DNA from: Pseudomonadota bacterium
GTDB taxonomy: Bacteria; Pseudomonadota; Alphaproteobacteria; UBA8366
Length of the DNA: 64,000 nt
Assembly (NCBI GenBank): GCA_036339585.1
Contig: JAYZAS010000001.1
Span: 62,001-126,000, forward strand
Reading direction: 5' to 3'
In this document: positions 46,905 to 55,650 of the stretch, piece after piece
Layout of the letters: each line of letters begins with the position of its first letter
Numbering within the stretch: position 1 is the stretch's first letter
Program-made: the position numbers and the translations under genes
The notes under the pieces: generated by a model
Database searches by the model: none
What the model saw: only the letters and a program-made list of their open reading frames with translations
What the model was told of the DNA's origin: nothing

Positions 46905-47917
46905 AGAGGAAAAAGGTCGCTGTTGTAACCGGCGGCGCAGGCTTCATTGGAAGTCATATGGTAGACCTTCTCGTCGCAAAAGATTTTGAAGTCCGTATAC
47001 TTGATAATTTGATTGGAGGACGAGAGGCTAATTTTGCACAACACGCCAATAATTCTAATCTCACATTCGAAAACCGAGATATTCGAACAATAAAAAGCAA
47101 GGACCTAATTTTCAAAGACGCACAGTATGTTCTGCATTTCGCCGGCATCGGCGATATTGTTCCTTCAATTGAGGCTCCAGAGGAATACATGGACGTCAAT
47201 GTACAAGGAACAATTAAAGTTCTTGAGGCAGCTCGCTGGAACGAGGCCTCAAAGTTTGTTTACGCCGCATCTTCCTCCTGTTATGGCATTGCCACAACAC
47301 CAACAGACGAGGAACATGCGATAAATCCACAATATCCTTACGCATTGTCGAAATATATGGGCGAGCAAGTCTCTTTTCACTGGAACAAAGTTTATGGATT
47401 GCCAGTGAATTCACTTCGCATATTCAATGCCTTTGGCACGAGATCACGTACTTCAGGTGCGTATGGCGCAGTTTTTGGAGTTTTCCTACGGCAAATTCTA
47501 GCAAATACACCTTTGACAGTAGTCGGTGATGGCAACCAAAGGCGCGACTTCCTTTACGTAACAGACGTAGCACAGGCTTTTTTTGCGGCTGCAGAAACAA
47601 GGCTATCAGGGCAAATATGGAATCTTGGCGCCGGGAGCCCCAAATCAATTTTACATCTTGTAGAACTCCTAGGAGGAAAGGCAACGTTTATTCCAAAACG
47701 TCCTGGCGAACCCGACTGTACCCACGCCAATATCCGTAAAATTCGCCGTGACCTCGATTGGTCACCAAAGATCTCTTTTGAGGAAGGAGTCGCAAAAACC
47801 CTCGAAAATATTAATTATTGGAAAGAAGCACCATTGTGGGATAGTGCATCTATAGAGAACGCTACCAAAAGATGGTTCCAGTATCTCGGGCAAGATCAGG
47901 AGGATACCTCTGAGTAA
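46901..47917 (+). CDS. NAD-dependent nucleotide-sugar epimerase/dehydratase 2
   Basis: 338 aa extended SDR nearer to UDP-glucose 4-epimerase. VVTGGAGFIGSHMV (NAD), AASSSCYG and YPYALSKYMGE (Tyr-x3-Lys) are intact; RIFNAFGTRSRTSGAYG matches the sugar-binding loop of this group. Translationally coupled to epimerase 1 (ATGA overlap). Likely supplies an epimerised UDP-sugar to an unseen glycosyltransferase. Confidence 0.9.
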   Translation: MKRKKVAVVTGGAGFIGSHMVDLLVAKDFEVRILDNLIGGREANFAQHANNSNLTFENRDIRTIKSKDLIFKDAQYVLHFAGIGDIVPSIEAPEEYMDVNVQGTIKVLEAARWNEASKFVYAASSSCYGIATTPTDEEHAINPQYPYALSKYMGEQVSFHWNKVYGLPVNSLRIFNAFGTRSRTSGAYGAVFGVFLRQILANTPLTVVGDGNQRRDFLYVTDVAQAFFAAAETRLSGQIWNLGAGSPKSILHLVELLGGKATFIPKRPGEPDCTHANIRKIRRDLDWSPKISFEEGVAKTLENINYWKEAPLWDSASIENATKRWFQYLGQDQEDTSE

Positions 47918-47982
47918 CATAATGTGTAACCCAACTGCTCTGAGATAAAAATAGAATTACCGAATAACAAAAGTGATGATTG

Positions 47983-48825
47983 ATGAGACCACTTGCAAAT
48001 CCATATGATCCAAAAGCAGCTGCTTTACGATGCCTAAATTTTCGCAAGCGTATACTAGAGATATCTCAACAGGTGGGAGCCTTACACATCGGCTCAGCGT
48101 TTTCTTGTGCGGAGATTGTAGAATGCGTCTATTACGGGCTGATGCGGAATTCAGGTGAGGCAAACGCCCCGGCAGATACGTTCATAATGTCGAAGGGCCA
48201 TGGATGTATGATCCAATATGTGATTTTGGAAGCTCTGGGCATTCTAAGTAAAACGGATATGGCAGAATATTGTACACCCCAAGGACGATTAGGATGTCAC
48301 CCCGATTACGGCACTCCAGGTATCGAGGCCTCCACAGGTTCACTTGGACATGGTCTTCCAATGGCCGTCGGAATGGCAATTGCCGAGAAGCGTAAAAAAG
48401 ATCCGGGGATTATTTACGCCGTTCTTAGCGACGGCGAAATACAAGAGGGCTCAACTTGGGAGGCAATTATGATGGCATCTTCACTCGAGATTAACAACCT
48501 CGTTGTTTTTATTGATAATAATGACTTTCAAAGCTTAGGACGCACGTCTGAAACTCATCCAAGTTTCTATCCTGTTGACCAGAAACTCTGCGCTTTCGGC
48601 TGGGAAACAGTAGAGATACCGGGGCATGATTCATCAAACATCTACAGGACTATTGATGCACGTAGTGGTAAGAAACCAATGGCAGCAATATGCAAAACAA
48701 CAAAGGGCAAAGGCATCAGCTTTATGGAAAATGTGCCGATTTGGCACTACCGTTCTCCAAACCACAAAGAGTATAAGATTGCGTTAGATGAACTTAGGGC
48801 GTCACACCCAGGAGCTAATTTTTAG
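47983..48825 (+). CDS. Transketolase-like protein, N-terminal subunit
   Basis: 280 aa. The thiamine-diphosphate-binding half of a split transketolase: SKGHGCMIQY, TGSLGHGLPMAVG and LSDGEIQEGSTWEA with the metal ligand region VVFIDNN. ATG 47983 chosen over TTG 47980. The partner half starts within its stop codon. Split transketolases of this kind often sit in sugar clusters and make unusual sugars by transferring two-carbon units; the canonical pentose pathway enzyme is usually one chain. Confidence 0.9.
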   Translation: MRPLANPYDPKAAALRCLNFRKRILEISQQVGALHIGSAFSCAEIVECVYYGLMRNSGEANAPADTFIMSKGHGCMIQYVILEALGILSKTDMAEYCTPQGRLGCHPDYGTPGIEASTGSLGHGLPMAVGMAIAEKRKKDPGIIYAVLSDGEIQEGSTWEAIMMASSLEINNLVVFIDNNDFQSLGRTSETHPSFYPVDQKLCAFGWETVEIPGHDSSNIYRTIDARSGKKPMAAICKTTKGKGISFMENVPIWHYRSPNHKEYKIALDELRASHPGANF

Positions 48826-49739
48826 TGAGGAATATTTTTGCTGAGGCGCTATATAAAGCTGCAACGGCCAACCCAGATATCTTTGTTGTCGTTGCAGATA
48901 TCTCGCCAGCCGGTAGCATGGCCGATTTCAGTCGCCAATATCCAGATAGGTTCATAAACGTGGGTGTGGCGGAACAAAGTATGATAGGGATTTGTGCCGG
49001 TCTCGCACTAAAAGGGTGCCAACCCTTCGCTTACACAATTGCCTCATTTTCTTTATATCGCCCCTTCGAATTCGTTCGAGACGATCTGGGATACCAGAAC
49101 TTACCTGTTACGGTGGTTGGTATGGGAGCTGGCGTCATATATTCAACACTCGGCGGAACCCACCATACACAAGAAGATATTGCGATTGCCGGTGCTATTC
49201 CCAATATGCAAATCATTGCACCCTGTGACCCTTTAGAAGTAGTAGAGGCAGTAAAATATTGCGCCAAACAAAGAAATGGTCCGGTATATCTGCGTCTAGG
49301 TAAGTCTGGCGAACCGGAGCTTACAAAGCAAGCTATAGAGCCTTGGCAGTTTGGGCGATTGAGATACCTCATTAGGGGCACCGATATATGCATACTCTCG
49401 TATGGTGTTGTTATGAAACACGCAAACGAGGTTGCTAAAATACTTTTAAAAGGAGGAAAGTCTGTTTCATTGGTGTCAGCGCACACACTAAAACCATTAG
49501 ATCGAGAAAACATTGAAAACATATTAAATAATCACAAGAAAGTGGTTGTGATTGAGGAACATGTACCTGAAGGAGGCCTCTCCTCCCGCACTAAACAGAT
49601 TGCTTGGGATATTCATGCGAGTTGTGAATTGCATTGCTTTACTCTCAAGGACGCTTTTATCCACAGATATGGAGGACATGACGATTTGCTGGCCGCACAT
49701 GGCATTAGCGTGAAAGACATTTTACGGAAAATTGAGTAG
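48825..49739 (+). CDS. Transketolase-like protein, C-terminal subunit
   Basis: 304 aa from a GTG that shares its first base with the preceding stop. The pyrimidine-binding domain has FINVGVAEQSMIGICAGLA with the catalytic Glu, then a transketolase C domain (VIEEHVPEGGLSS). With the gene before it, it completes one enzyme. An equivalent role for a DXS-like or acetoin-type enzyme is possible but the split pattern favours transketolase. Confidence 0.9.
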   Translation: MRNIFAEALYKAATANPDIFVVVADISPAGSMADFSRQYPDRFINVGVAEQSMIGICAGLALKGCQPFAYTIASFSLYRPFEFVRDDLGYQNLPVTVVGMGAGVIYSTLGGTHHTQEDIAIAGAIPNMQIIAPCDPLEVVEAVKYCAKQRNGPVYLRLGKSGEPELTKQAIEPWQFGRLRYLIRGTDICILSYGVVMKHANEVAKILLKGGKSVSLVSAHTLKPLDRENIENILNNHKKVVVIEEHVPEGGLSSRTKQIAWDIHASCELHCFTLKDAFIHRYGGHDDLLAAHGISVKDILRKIE

Positions 49740-49858
49740 CTGTAATCCCTGACTATTGCGTTTTCCTGTTTCAGCGGTTCATGTGATCTCTTGAAAGATC
49801 TTGATCCATTGCCGTAAGATGTCTTCGTTGTGTAAATTAACAAGCCCGCGAGGAAGCA

Positions 49859-50668
49859 ATGTCTTATACCCACCTCCAGCTCGATATAAGCGATAAGATT
49901 GCCACTATTACCTTCAACCGACCTGAGGCGCGCAATGCACTCAGCGAAGAGATGAGGATTGATATTGAGCATGCATTGGCGGAGGTCAAAGCCAAAGCAG
50001 GTGAAGAAGTTAAAGCAGTCATATTAACAGGTGCCGGCGGTCATTTCTGTGCGGGCGGGGATGTTAAAGGAATGGCCGAACGGAAGATGACTCCCATGGA
50101 TCACCGCACTCGCATGCGATCTGGCCATCATAGGATATACGACATCCTGCATTTAGAATTGCCCGTTATAAGTCTGGTAGATGGCGCCGCAGCAGGCGCC
50201 GGATGCAATATTGCATTATTAGCTGATTTTGTTTTTGCTACGCCTCGTGCATTTTTCATGCAAGCATTCGCCCGCATAGGGCTCGTGCCTGACTGGGGGG
50301 GGTTTTACATATTGCCCAGACTTGTTGGTCAGCAGCGTGCAAAGGAACTCATTTACTCTGGACGCCGAGTTTACGCTGAGGAGGCAAAAGAATTGGGCAT
50401 GGTCCTTGAGGTTGTCGGACAGGAAACCGCTATGGATGAAACGCGTGAGTTCGCTAGTCGTTTTACTCATGCCTCAACAGATGCTATCGGCGCGGCCAAG
50501 AATGTGCTCAATCAGTCCTTTAATTTGGATTTTCGAACTCTTATGGAACTCGAGGTTTATGCCCAGTGCCTTGTTCGCGAAACTGATTTTCACAAAGAAG
50601 CGGTCCGACGTTTTAGGGATAAAGAACCACCACTGTATAATTGGGAAAAACTAACCGATCAGAATTAG
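49859..50668 (+). CDS. Enoyl-CoA hydratase/isomerase family protein 1
   Basis: 269 aa crotonase fold. ALTGAGGHFCAGGDVKGM-type oxyanion loop is seen as GAGGHFCAGGDVKG, and DGAAAGAGCNIALLADF forms the second oxyanion Gly. The Glu expected for hydration in the motif FARIGLVPDWGG is replaced by Asp-Trp-Gly-Gly context (LVPDWGG), common in isomerase-type members. GGAAG before the ATG. Followed after 10 nt by the PEP mutase-like gene. Confidence 0.88.
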   Translation: MSYTHLQLDISDKIATITFNRPEARNALSEEMRIDIEHALAEVKAKAGEEVKAVILTGAGGHFCAGGDVKGMAERKMTPMDHRTRMRSGHHRIYDILHLELPVISLVDGAAAGAGCNIALLADFVFATPRAFFMQAFARIGLVPDWGGFYILPRLVGQQRAKELIYSGRRVYAEEAKELGMVLEVVGQETAMDETREFASRFTHASTDAIGAAKNVLNQSFNLDFRTLMELEVYAQCLVRETDFHKEAVRRFRDKEPPLYNWEKLTDQN

Positions 50669-50678
50669 GAGCCCCAAT

Positions 50679-51629
50679 ATGCTAAGCGAACAATCGCCAG
50701 CTGCTCAACTCAAAAGCTTAATAAAGAGTGGAGAAACGATAATAATTCCAGGAGCGCATGATCCCCTAATGGGCCGCATTCTTGAGAGAATGGGATTTAA
50801 ATGCTGCCAATGCGCCGGCTGGATGACTGGTGCTCATTTGGTTACGCCAGAGCCGGTGATGACCATGACTGAACAAATTGAGGCTGCGCGAAAAGTTGCC
50901 GACCATGTCAATATCCCGGTTATATCTGATGCCGGGACCGGGTATGGTGAGCCGGTCCATATTATGCGAACCGTAAAAGAATTTCATAAAGCTGGAATTG
51001 CACGAATAAACATAGAAGACCAATTCTTTCCTAAAAGGGCCTCCTACCATCGTGGTCTCGAACACGTAGTTGGTTTTGATGAATTTATGAGGCGGATTGA
51101 ATTTGCATTAAAGTCTCGTGAAGAAAATGGTGCAGATATACTTATCTCAGGACGCACGGATGCTGGAAATGCAGTTAATGGTTCGTGGAAGGAGGCAGCA
51201 CGGCGAGCGAGGGCATTAAAGGAGATGGGAGTAGACTCGATCCAGCCTATGACTAGGACGCAAGCTTCGATGGAACAGTTTAGACAGGAATTCCCAGATA
51301 CTGATGCCACACTCTCAACGACCACTTATTTTAATGGTTTACCTATAGAAAAAATAAAGGCGTACGGATTTCAAATGATTTCCTATCCACTAGCCACAAT
51401 TCTAGCATCTGTTGCTGGCGTAATTGACCTATGGAAAGGTGTACAAGAAACTGGCGTCGCATCTTTTGATGTGGAAAAGGCCAAAGAAGTACGCGAGGAA
51501 ATCGAAGATGCTATTGGGCTTCCAGATATGTGGGAAATTGAACGCCAAACGGTTGAATATGATAATAAGCATCTCGAAGGACGGCAAGTGGCTGGTTACG
51601 AGGGTTACAATCAAACGGAGAAAAAATAA
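50679..51629 (+). CDS. PEP mutase/isocitrate lyase superfamily protein lacking the catalytic Cys
   Basis: 316 aa. DAGTGYG (about 88-94) replaces the usual DADTGYG, and the loop reads PKRASYHRG, i.e. no KKCGH Cys. So lyase activity of the isocitrate lyase type is unlikely; carboxyvinyl-carboxyphosphonate mutase-like, oxaloacetate decarboxylase-like or hydrolase functions are possible. SGRTDA is retained. Coupled with the enoyl-CoA hydratase, it may act on a dicarboxylyl-CoA-derived acid. Distinct from the Cys-containing paralogue at 922-1836. Confidence 0.85.
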   Translation: MLSEQSPAAQLKSLIKSGETIIIPGAHDPLMGRILERMGFKCCQCAGWMTGAHLVTPEPVMTMTEQIEAARKVADHVNIPVISDAGTGYGEPVHIMRTVKEFHKAGIARINIEDQFFPKRASYHRGLEHVVGFDEFMRRIEFALKSREENGADILISGRTDAGNAVNGSWKEAARRARALKEMGVDSIQPMTRTQASMEQFRQEFPDTDATLSTTTYFNGLPIEKIKAYGFQMISYPLATILASVAGVIDLWKGVQETGVASFDVEKAKEVREEIEDAIGLPDMWEIERQTVEYDNKHLEGRQVAGYEGYNQTEKK

Positions 51630-51659
51630 TTCTAAATTTTTTTCTTTTCGCGACCCTCA

Positions 51660-52079
51660 TTAAAATAGGAGCAATATAACAGCGTATCTGCCAGCCTTAC
51701 TGACGGTTACTAAAACAAGGAATAGTCCAAATCGAACGCGAAAAAAACCGGCGGCCACAGTAAGGGCGTCACCAACAACTGGAACCCAGGCAAGCAGCAG
51801 GCTCCAAACACCGTAGTGTTTGAACCACTCGGTTATTTTATCAAGACGTACCTTTGAGACCGGAAACCATTTAAATCTCTGCCAAGCGATACAAAAACGG
51901 CCTAATAGCCAATTAATAACGGCACCTAAAATATTGCCTGCACTTGCGACCAAAAAAAGGGACCAAGGATTTTTGTCCGATGCTGTCACAAACCCCACCA
52001 ACATAAGCTCCGAAGAAAACGGTACAACAGTTGCCGCGAGTAATGCGCTTAAAAATAATAGAAAGTAGCTCTCGTCCAT
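51660..52079 (-). CDS. YqaA-type VTT-domain membrane protein
   Basis: 139 aa, four to five membrane segments, with GNILGAVINWLLGR and VPVVGDALTVAAGF matching the DedA/VTT motifs. The group includes lipid scramblase-like and transporter-like proteins. It follows aprA on the same strand beyond a terminator, so it is probably expressed separately. Confidence 0.85.
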   Translation of the reverse strand: MDESYFLLFLSALLAATVVPFSSELMLVGFVTASDKNPWSLFLVASAGNILGAVINWLLGRFCIAWQRFKWFPVSKVRLDKITEWFKHYGVWSLLLAWVPVVGDALTVAAGFFRVRFGLFLVLVTVSKAGRYAVILLLF

Positions 52080-52093
52080 GAGGCGCTAATTAC

Positions 52094-52126
52094 AAAAAAA
52101 AGGCCGAGAAAAATAATATCCGGCCG
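52094..52126 (-). terminator. Intrinsic terminator downstream of aprA
   Basis: On the minus strand GGCCG (52126 side) and CGGCC (52102-52106) form a short GC stem, followed by eight T (A-run at 52094-52101 on the plus strand). A T-run on the other flank makes it potentially bidirectional. Confidence 0.65.
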
Positions 52127-52140
52127 TTTCTTTTTTTTTA

Positions 52141-53982
52141 TCAATTGACTATGTGATACACGGGCGCCTTATCCATTTGCCAGCTATCGTTTTCCTTGTC
52201 GTATTGGGACAGTGTAAGGCAATGCCAATCTTTATCATCGAGTTTTGGGTGATCACCCCTATAATAATAACCTGGCCAACGAGTTTCCTTCCGGAAAAGC
52301 GTGTGTTGGGTTACACACTCAGACGCCAATACACGATGATGTAACTCCCAAGCTCTCTGTAGCTGATGCAAATCTTCAGCTCCAAGGTGAGGAATATCCT
52401 CCTTTAGCATTTGTAAATGCTCAAGACCGCGCTCCAACATTGGCTCATTGGTAACATACCCAACTGATATACCACCAACATACTCATCCATAATCTTTTC
52501 AAGTCGCTGAAGACCCTGAATGGGCAGCATGTAACTTGGCGATACTGTCCCAGCAACAATTTCGTTGCGACCAACCCTGTAGTTTTCAAGTGGCTGGTAG
52601 ATTATTTCCTCAAGTTCCTGATATTCTTGCTCAGAAACTTCGGGTTGATCCTTTAGATCATTCACATAATTAACAGCTGCCTTGGCAGCAATACGTCCCT
52701 CAGTGAACGAACCAGATGAAAATTTGTGTGCTGTACCGCCTATTGTATCACCCGCACCAAACAACCCATCGACGGTCATCATCCTGTTATATCCCCATTG
52801 ATATTCATCAGGAGCATAATCCTCTGGGCCACTGGCCCATGCGCCAGAGCAAGTTGCATGGGAGCCCATCACATATGGTTCAGACGTAGTCAGTTCAGGA
52901 TTTGTATGCTTTGGGTCAATATTTTGTGAGGCCCAAACAACAGCCTGTCCTATGGTCATACCTAAGAAGTTTTCCCAGCCAACGGTCTCCTTATGGGGAT
53001 CTTGGAACGCTTCCTTTGTAACCATACGAATAGGCCCGCGACCGGCACGCATTTCCTCATGAAAAGCATGATTGCGCAAGCAAGTTGGTGTTGGCTCACG
53101 ATCTACGTAATCACCTACAAGCTCTTTGGTGTGTTCGTACCATGTTTTTTCATAGTTCTCACCATAGGCATTTTCTGTGTATGTTTTAAGATGCAAGAAG
53201 TAAGCACCAACCGGGCCATAGCCATCCTTGAAACGACAAAGGACAATACGGTTTTCCATTTGGGTCATCTTTGCTCCGGCTAAAATTGGCAAAGCATAAG
53301 CAGACGCACTACTCCAAGGTGCGTACCAAGTGCGTCCCATTCCCTCTCCAACGGCACGCGGTTTAAATATATGGGATGCTCCGCCTGCCGAGACTATGAC
53401 TGCCTTAGCACGGAAAACATAAAAATCACCGGTTCGGACGTTAAAACCGACCGCACCAGAAACCCTATTTCCATTATTTTTATCTTTCAGAAGGTGCGTA
53501 ACCATAATGCGGTTGTAAACCTCATCCGCAGCCTTACGGGCTGCCTCGGCAACAATTGGCTTGTAACTTTCACCATGGATCATAATCTGCCATTTACCCT
53601 CACGCTGGTAGCGTCCAGTCTCGGGGTCACGCATAATTGGCAATCCCCATTCATCAAATTTATGGACAGTTGAGTCCACATGGCGAGCAATGTCATAACT
53701 GAGGTCTTCACGGGTTAAACCCATCAAGTCGTTTCGGGCATACCGAACGAAATCTTCTGGTTGGTTCTCATCCCATTGCATTCCCATGTAGCAATTTATT
53801 GCATATAAGCCCTGAGCCACCGCACCACTACGTTCTATATTAGCCTTTTCTACCGTGACAACCTTGAGGTCACGGCCCCAAAAACGAGACTCATAAGTCG
53901 CTCCACAGCCAGCCATTCCTCCACCGATTATCAATATATCAGTATCAACAGTGATAGTTTTTCTACCTCCAAACAGCCCCAT
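52141..53982 (-). CDS. aprA: Adenylylsulfate reductase alpha subunit
   Basis: 613 aa flavoprotein. LIIGGGMAGCGATYE (FAD binding, about 18-32), an IERSGAVAQGLYAINCYMG block and the RNEIVAGTVSPSYMLPIQGL region are AprA signatures. It interconverts APS and sulfite plus AMP. The ATG at 53982 shares a base with the aprB stop and has GGAGG upstream. No dsr genes are present, and the AprM partner points to oxidation of sulfite to APS by an aerobe. Confidence 0.95.
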   Translation of the reverse strand: MGLFGGRKTITVDTDILIIGGGMAGCGATYESRFWGRDLKVVTVEKANIERSGAVAQGLYAINCYMGMQWDENQPEDFVRYARNDLMGLTREDLSYDIARHVDSTVHKFDEWGLPIMRDPETGRYQREGKWQIMIHGESYKPIVAEAARKAADEVYNRIMVTHLLKDKNNGNRVSGAVGFNVRTGDFYVFRAKAVIVSAGGASHIFKPRAVGEGMGRTWYAPWSSASAYALPILAGAKMTQMENRIVLCRFKDGYGPVGAYFLHLKTYTENAYGENYEKTWYEHTKELVGDYVDREPTPTCLRNHAFHEEMRAGRGPIRMVTKEAFQDPHKETVGWENFLGMTIGQAVVWASQNIDPKHTNPELTTSEPYVMGSHATCSGAWASGPEDYAPDEYQWGYNRMMTVDGLFGAGDTIGGTAHKFSSGSFTEGRIAAKAAVNYVNDLKDQPEVSEQEYQELEEIIYQPLENYRVGRNEIVAGTVSPSYMLPIQGLQRLEKIMDEYVGGISVGYVTNEPMLERGLEHLQMLKEDIPHLGAEDLHQLQRAWELHHRVLASECVTQHTLFRKETRWPGYYYRGDHPKLDDKDWHCLTLSQYDKENDSWQMDKAPVYHIVN

Positions 53983-54500
53983 CAAACTGCCTCCTGCTTG
54001 AATTGTTTTGATTTGGAGTTATGGCCAACGGCATTCGGCACGCTGTATTTCTCAAGCTGATCTGGCGCCAAGGCCGGCAAGCCATCTTCAAGGTTAAGCG
54101 CGTCAGGCTCATGTGATAGTTCCTGGGTTTTATATTCGTTTGATTTCGGTGCGTTGTATGTCTCCGCGGACGGGATTGAGCCCCATTCAGTTGTCCGAAT
54201 AGGAGACACAAACTCTTTTACGGTACCGTCGCGAAATTTTAATTTCCATGAAATCGTTCCTTTTTCAGGTTCGCGAAGGACGCGAACACTATGTCCCATG
54301 GGAGCAAAGTCAGCGTACCCTCGATCATCAATCGCGTTCTGCGGACAAGCCTTGACACAAGAGTAGCACTCCCAACACATATTGGGCTCAATGTTGTATG
54401 CACGTCGGTATGTTTTATCGATGTGCATGATATCCGACGGACATATATCAACACAGTGTCCACAACCATCACAGCGGGTCATATATACGAAAGTTGGCAT
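53982..54500 (-). CDS. aprB: Adenylylsulfate reductase beta subunit
   Basis: 172 aa. Two [4Fe-4S] sites: CDGCGHCVDICPSD (10-23) and CWECYSCVKACPQ (42-54). The remaining part wraps round AprA, as is typical. It passes electrons between AprA and the membrane partner encoded upstream. Overlaps aprA by 1 nt. Confidence 0.95.
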   Translation of the reverse strand: MPTFVYMTRCDGCGHCVDICPSDIMHIDKTYRRAYNIEPNMCWECYSCVKACPQNAIDDRGYADFAPMGHSVRVLREPEKGTISWKLKFRDGTVKEFVSPIRTTEWGSIPSAETYNAPKSNEYKTQELSHEPDALNLEDGLPALAPDQLEKYSVPNAVGHNSKSKQFKQEAV

Positions 54501-54537
54501 GGGTTTAACTTTCTCCTGATTGAAATAACGAGGCTAA

Positions 54538-55323
54538 TTAATAGTTTGAGGGGTGGCGTCGTGGGTCACCCAGAAGCGCTGGCTTATCAGCTGGCTCCGG
54601 AAGATTACTGCGTGATCCATCTGCAATAGCCACACGTTTTTGCAAAGCAGCCGCGGGTTTGAAGAACATATGCGCAAATTTTGTCCAGGGCACCGATCCA
54701 AAAAGAGCCGTTGTGAGGATTAAGTATAGTCCGAGAGCTACATTAGCCCATGTACTCTCTATCCCCTGCAAATAGGCCCATATCAAAGCTACCGTGCAGC
54801 TCGTCACTAAGAGAACAACAAACAAGTCTGCCCTCATCAAACGGAATGGCGAACCGCCCTCGGCCAATACATCGACACGGATGAAAAACCAAAACCAATA
54901 TCCACCAACACAAACCATAGCAGCACCTACCCACCAAAGTTGTGGAATGATTGCCGGTGTAGGAGTTGTTGGCGTCGGATACTGAAACACCATAACTGCG
55001 GTTGCCACCGCATAAACAGTAAAACCCCACATGCCTAACAAGTGGGCTATGCGACGCTTCTGATTGCAAAACTCACTGGACAGAGCAACATTTGCAACAG
55101 CGGTCCTAACAACGTGCCCCACCATTTCTCCACCGCCCAGTGCCCGAGAACTGGATTTTTTGGCTTTTACCCAATTAGAAAAGAAATACTTGGCGCTTCC
55201 ACGATGTATTGTATCGTAAATGGTCCCCAATGCGACTAAGAGAACCATTATCACAACATAACTCTGCATGACGACGGGCGCTACGGATGATGACAACGCA
55301 GCAAATGGATTTATTGAAAACAT
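54538..55323 (-). CDS. aprM: AprM-type membrane anchor for APS reductase
   Basis: 261 aa with about six membrane segments and conserved His residues that could hold b-type haem. WTKFAHMFFKPAAALQKRV near the C-terminus matches the DsrM/NarI/QmoC-like family, and it occupies the position of aprM in SAR11-type bacteria. ATG 55323 chosen because GGAGG lies just upstream; the longer frame from 55398 adds a hydrophilic non-family segment. Likely sends electrons from sulfite oxidation to quinone. Confidence 0.85.
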   Translation of the reverse strand: MFSINPFAALSSSVAPVVMQSYVVIMVLLVALGTIYDTIHRGSAKYFFSNWVKAKKSSSRALGGGEMVGHVVRTAVANVALSSEFCNQKRRIAHLLGMWGFTVYAVATAVMVFQYPTPTTPTPAIIPQLWWVGAAMVCVGGYWFWFFIRVDVLAEGGSPFRLMRADLFVVLLVTSCTVALIWAYLQGIESTWANVALGLYLILTTALFGSVPWTKFAHMFFKPAAALQKRVAIADGSRSNLPEPADKPALLGDPRRHPSNY

Positions 55324-55650
55324 ATACCCCCTCCGAACTAGATACCGCTTATCGTCGACAGCTAATTCCGGTTGACAGATGCTGGTATCGTTTTGCACTC
55401 AGAATGGCCTAGGGTCAAGGGGAGATCGCATACGGCCCCATGCTTTGATCCCCTTTAACAGTGCATTCAACTTTTTCTGGGCTTAATTTTTGCTAAATTT
55501 TTCGTTAGACCTTAGGACACTGGAGCATATTTTCCGCGCTGGATATTGATTGAGCAAAACTCCCTCCCACTAACGATAATTAAAATTTCTGGTCAGCCTG
55601 CCAAATGCTTTGCTAGAAGTGGTCGTGCATGGAAATTTTGGAGTTTGTCG
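55324..55650. promoter_or_regulatory. Divergent aprM/sat control region
   Basis: About 330 bp. An imperfect inverted repeat AAGGGG-AG-ATC (55417-55427) / GATCCCCTT (55447-55455) could bind a regulator. GGAG at 55640-55643 is the ribosome-binding site for sat at 55651. No gene seen. Confidence 0.4.
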
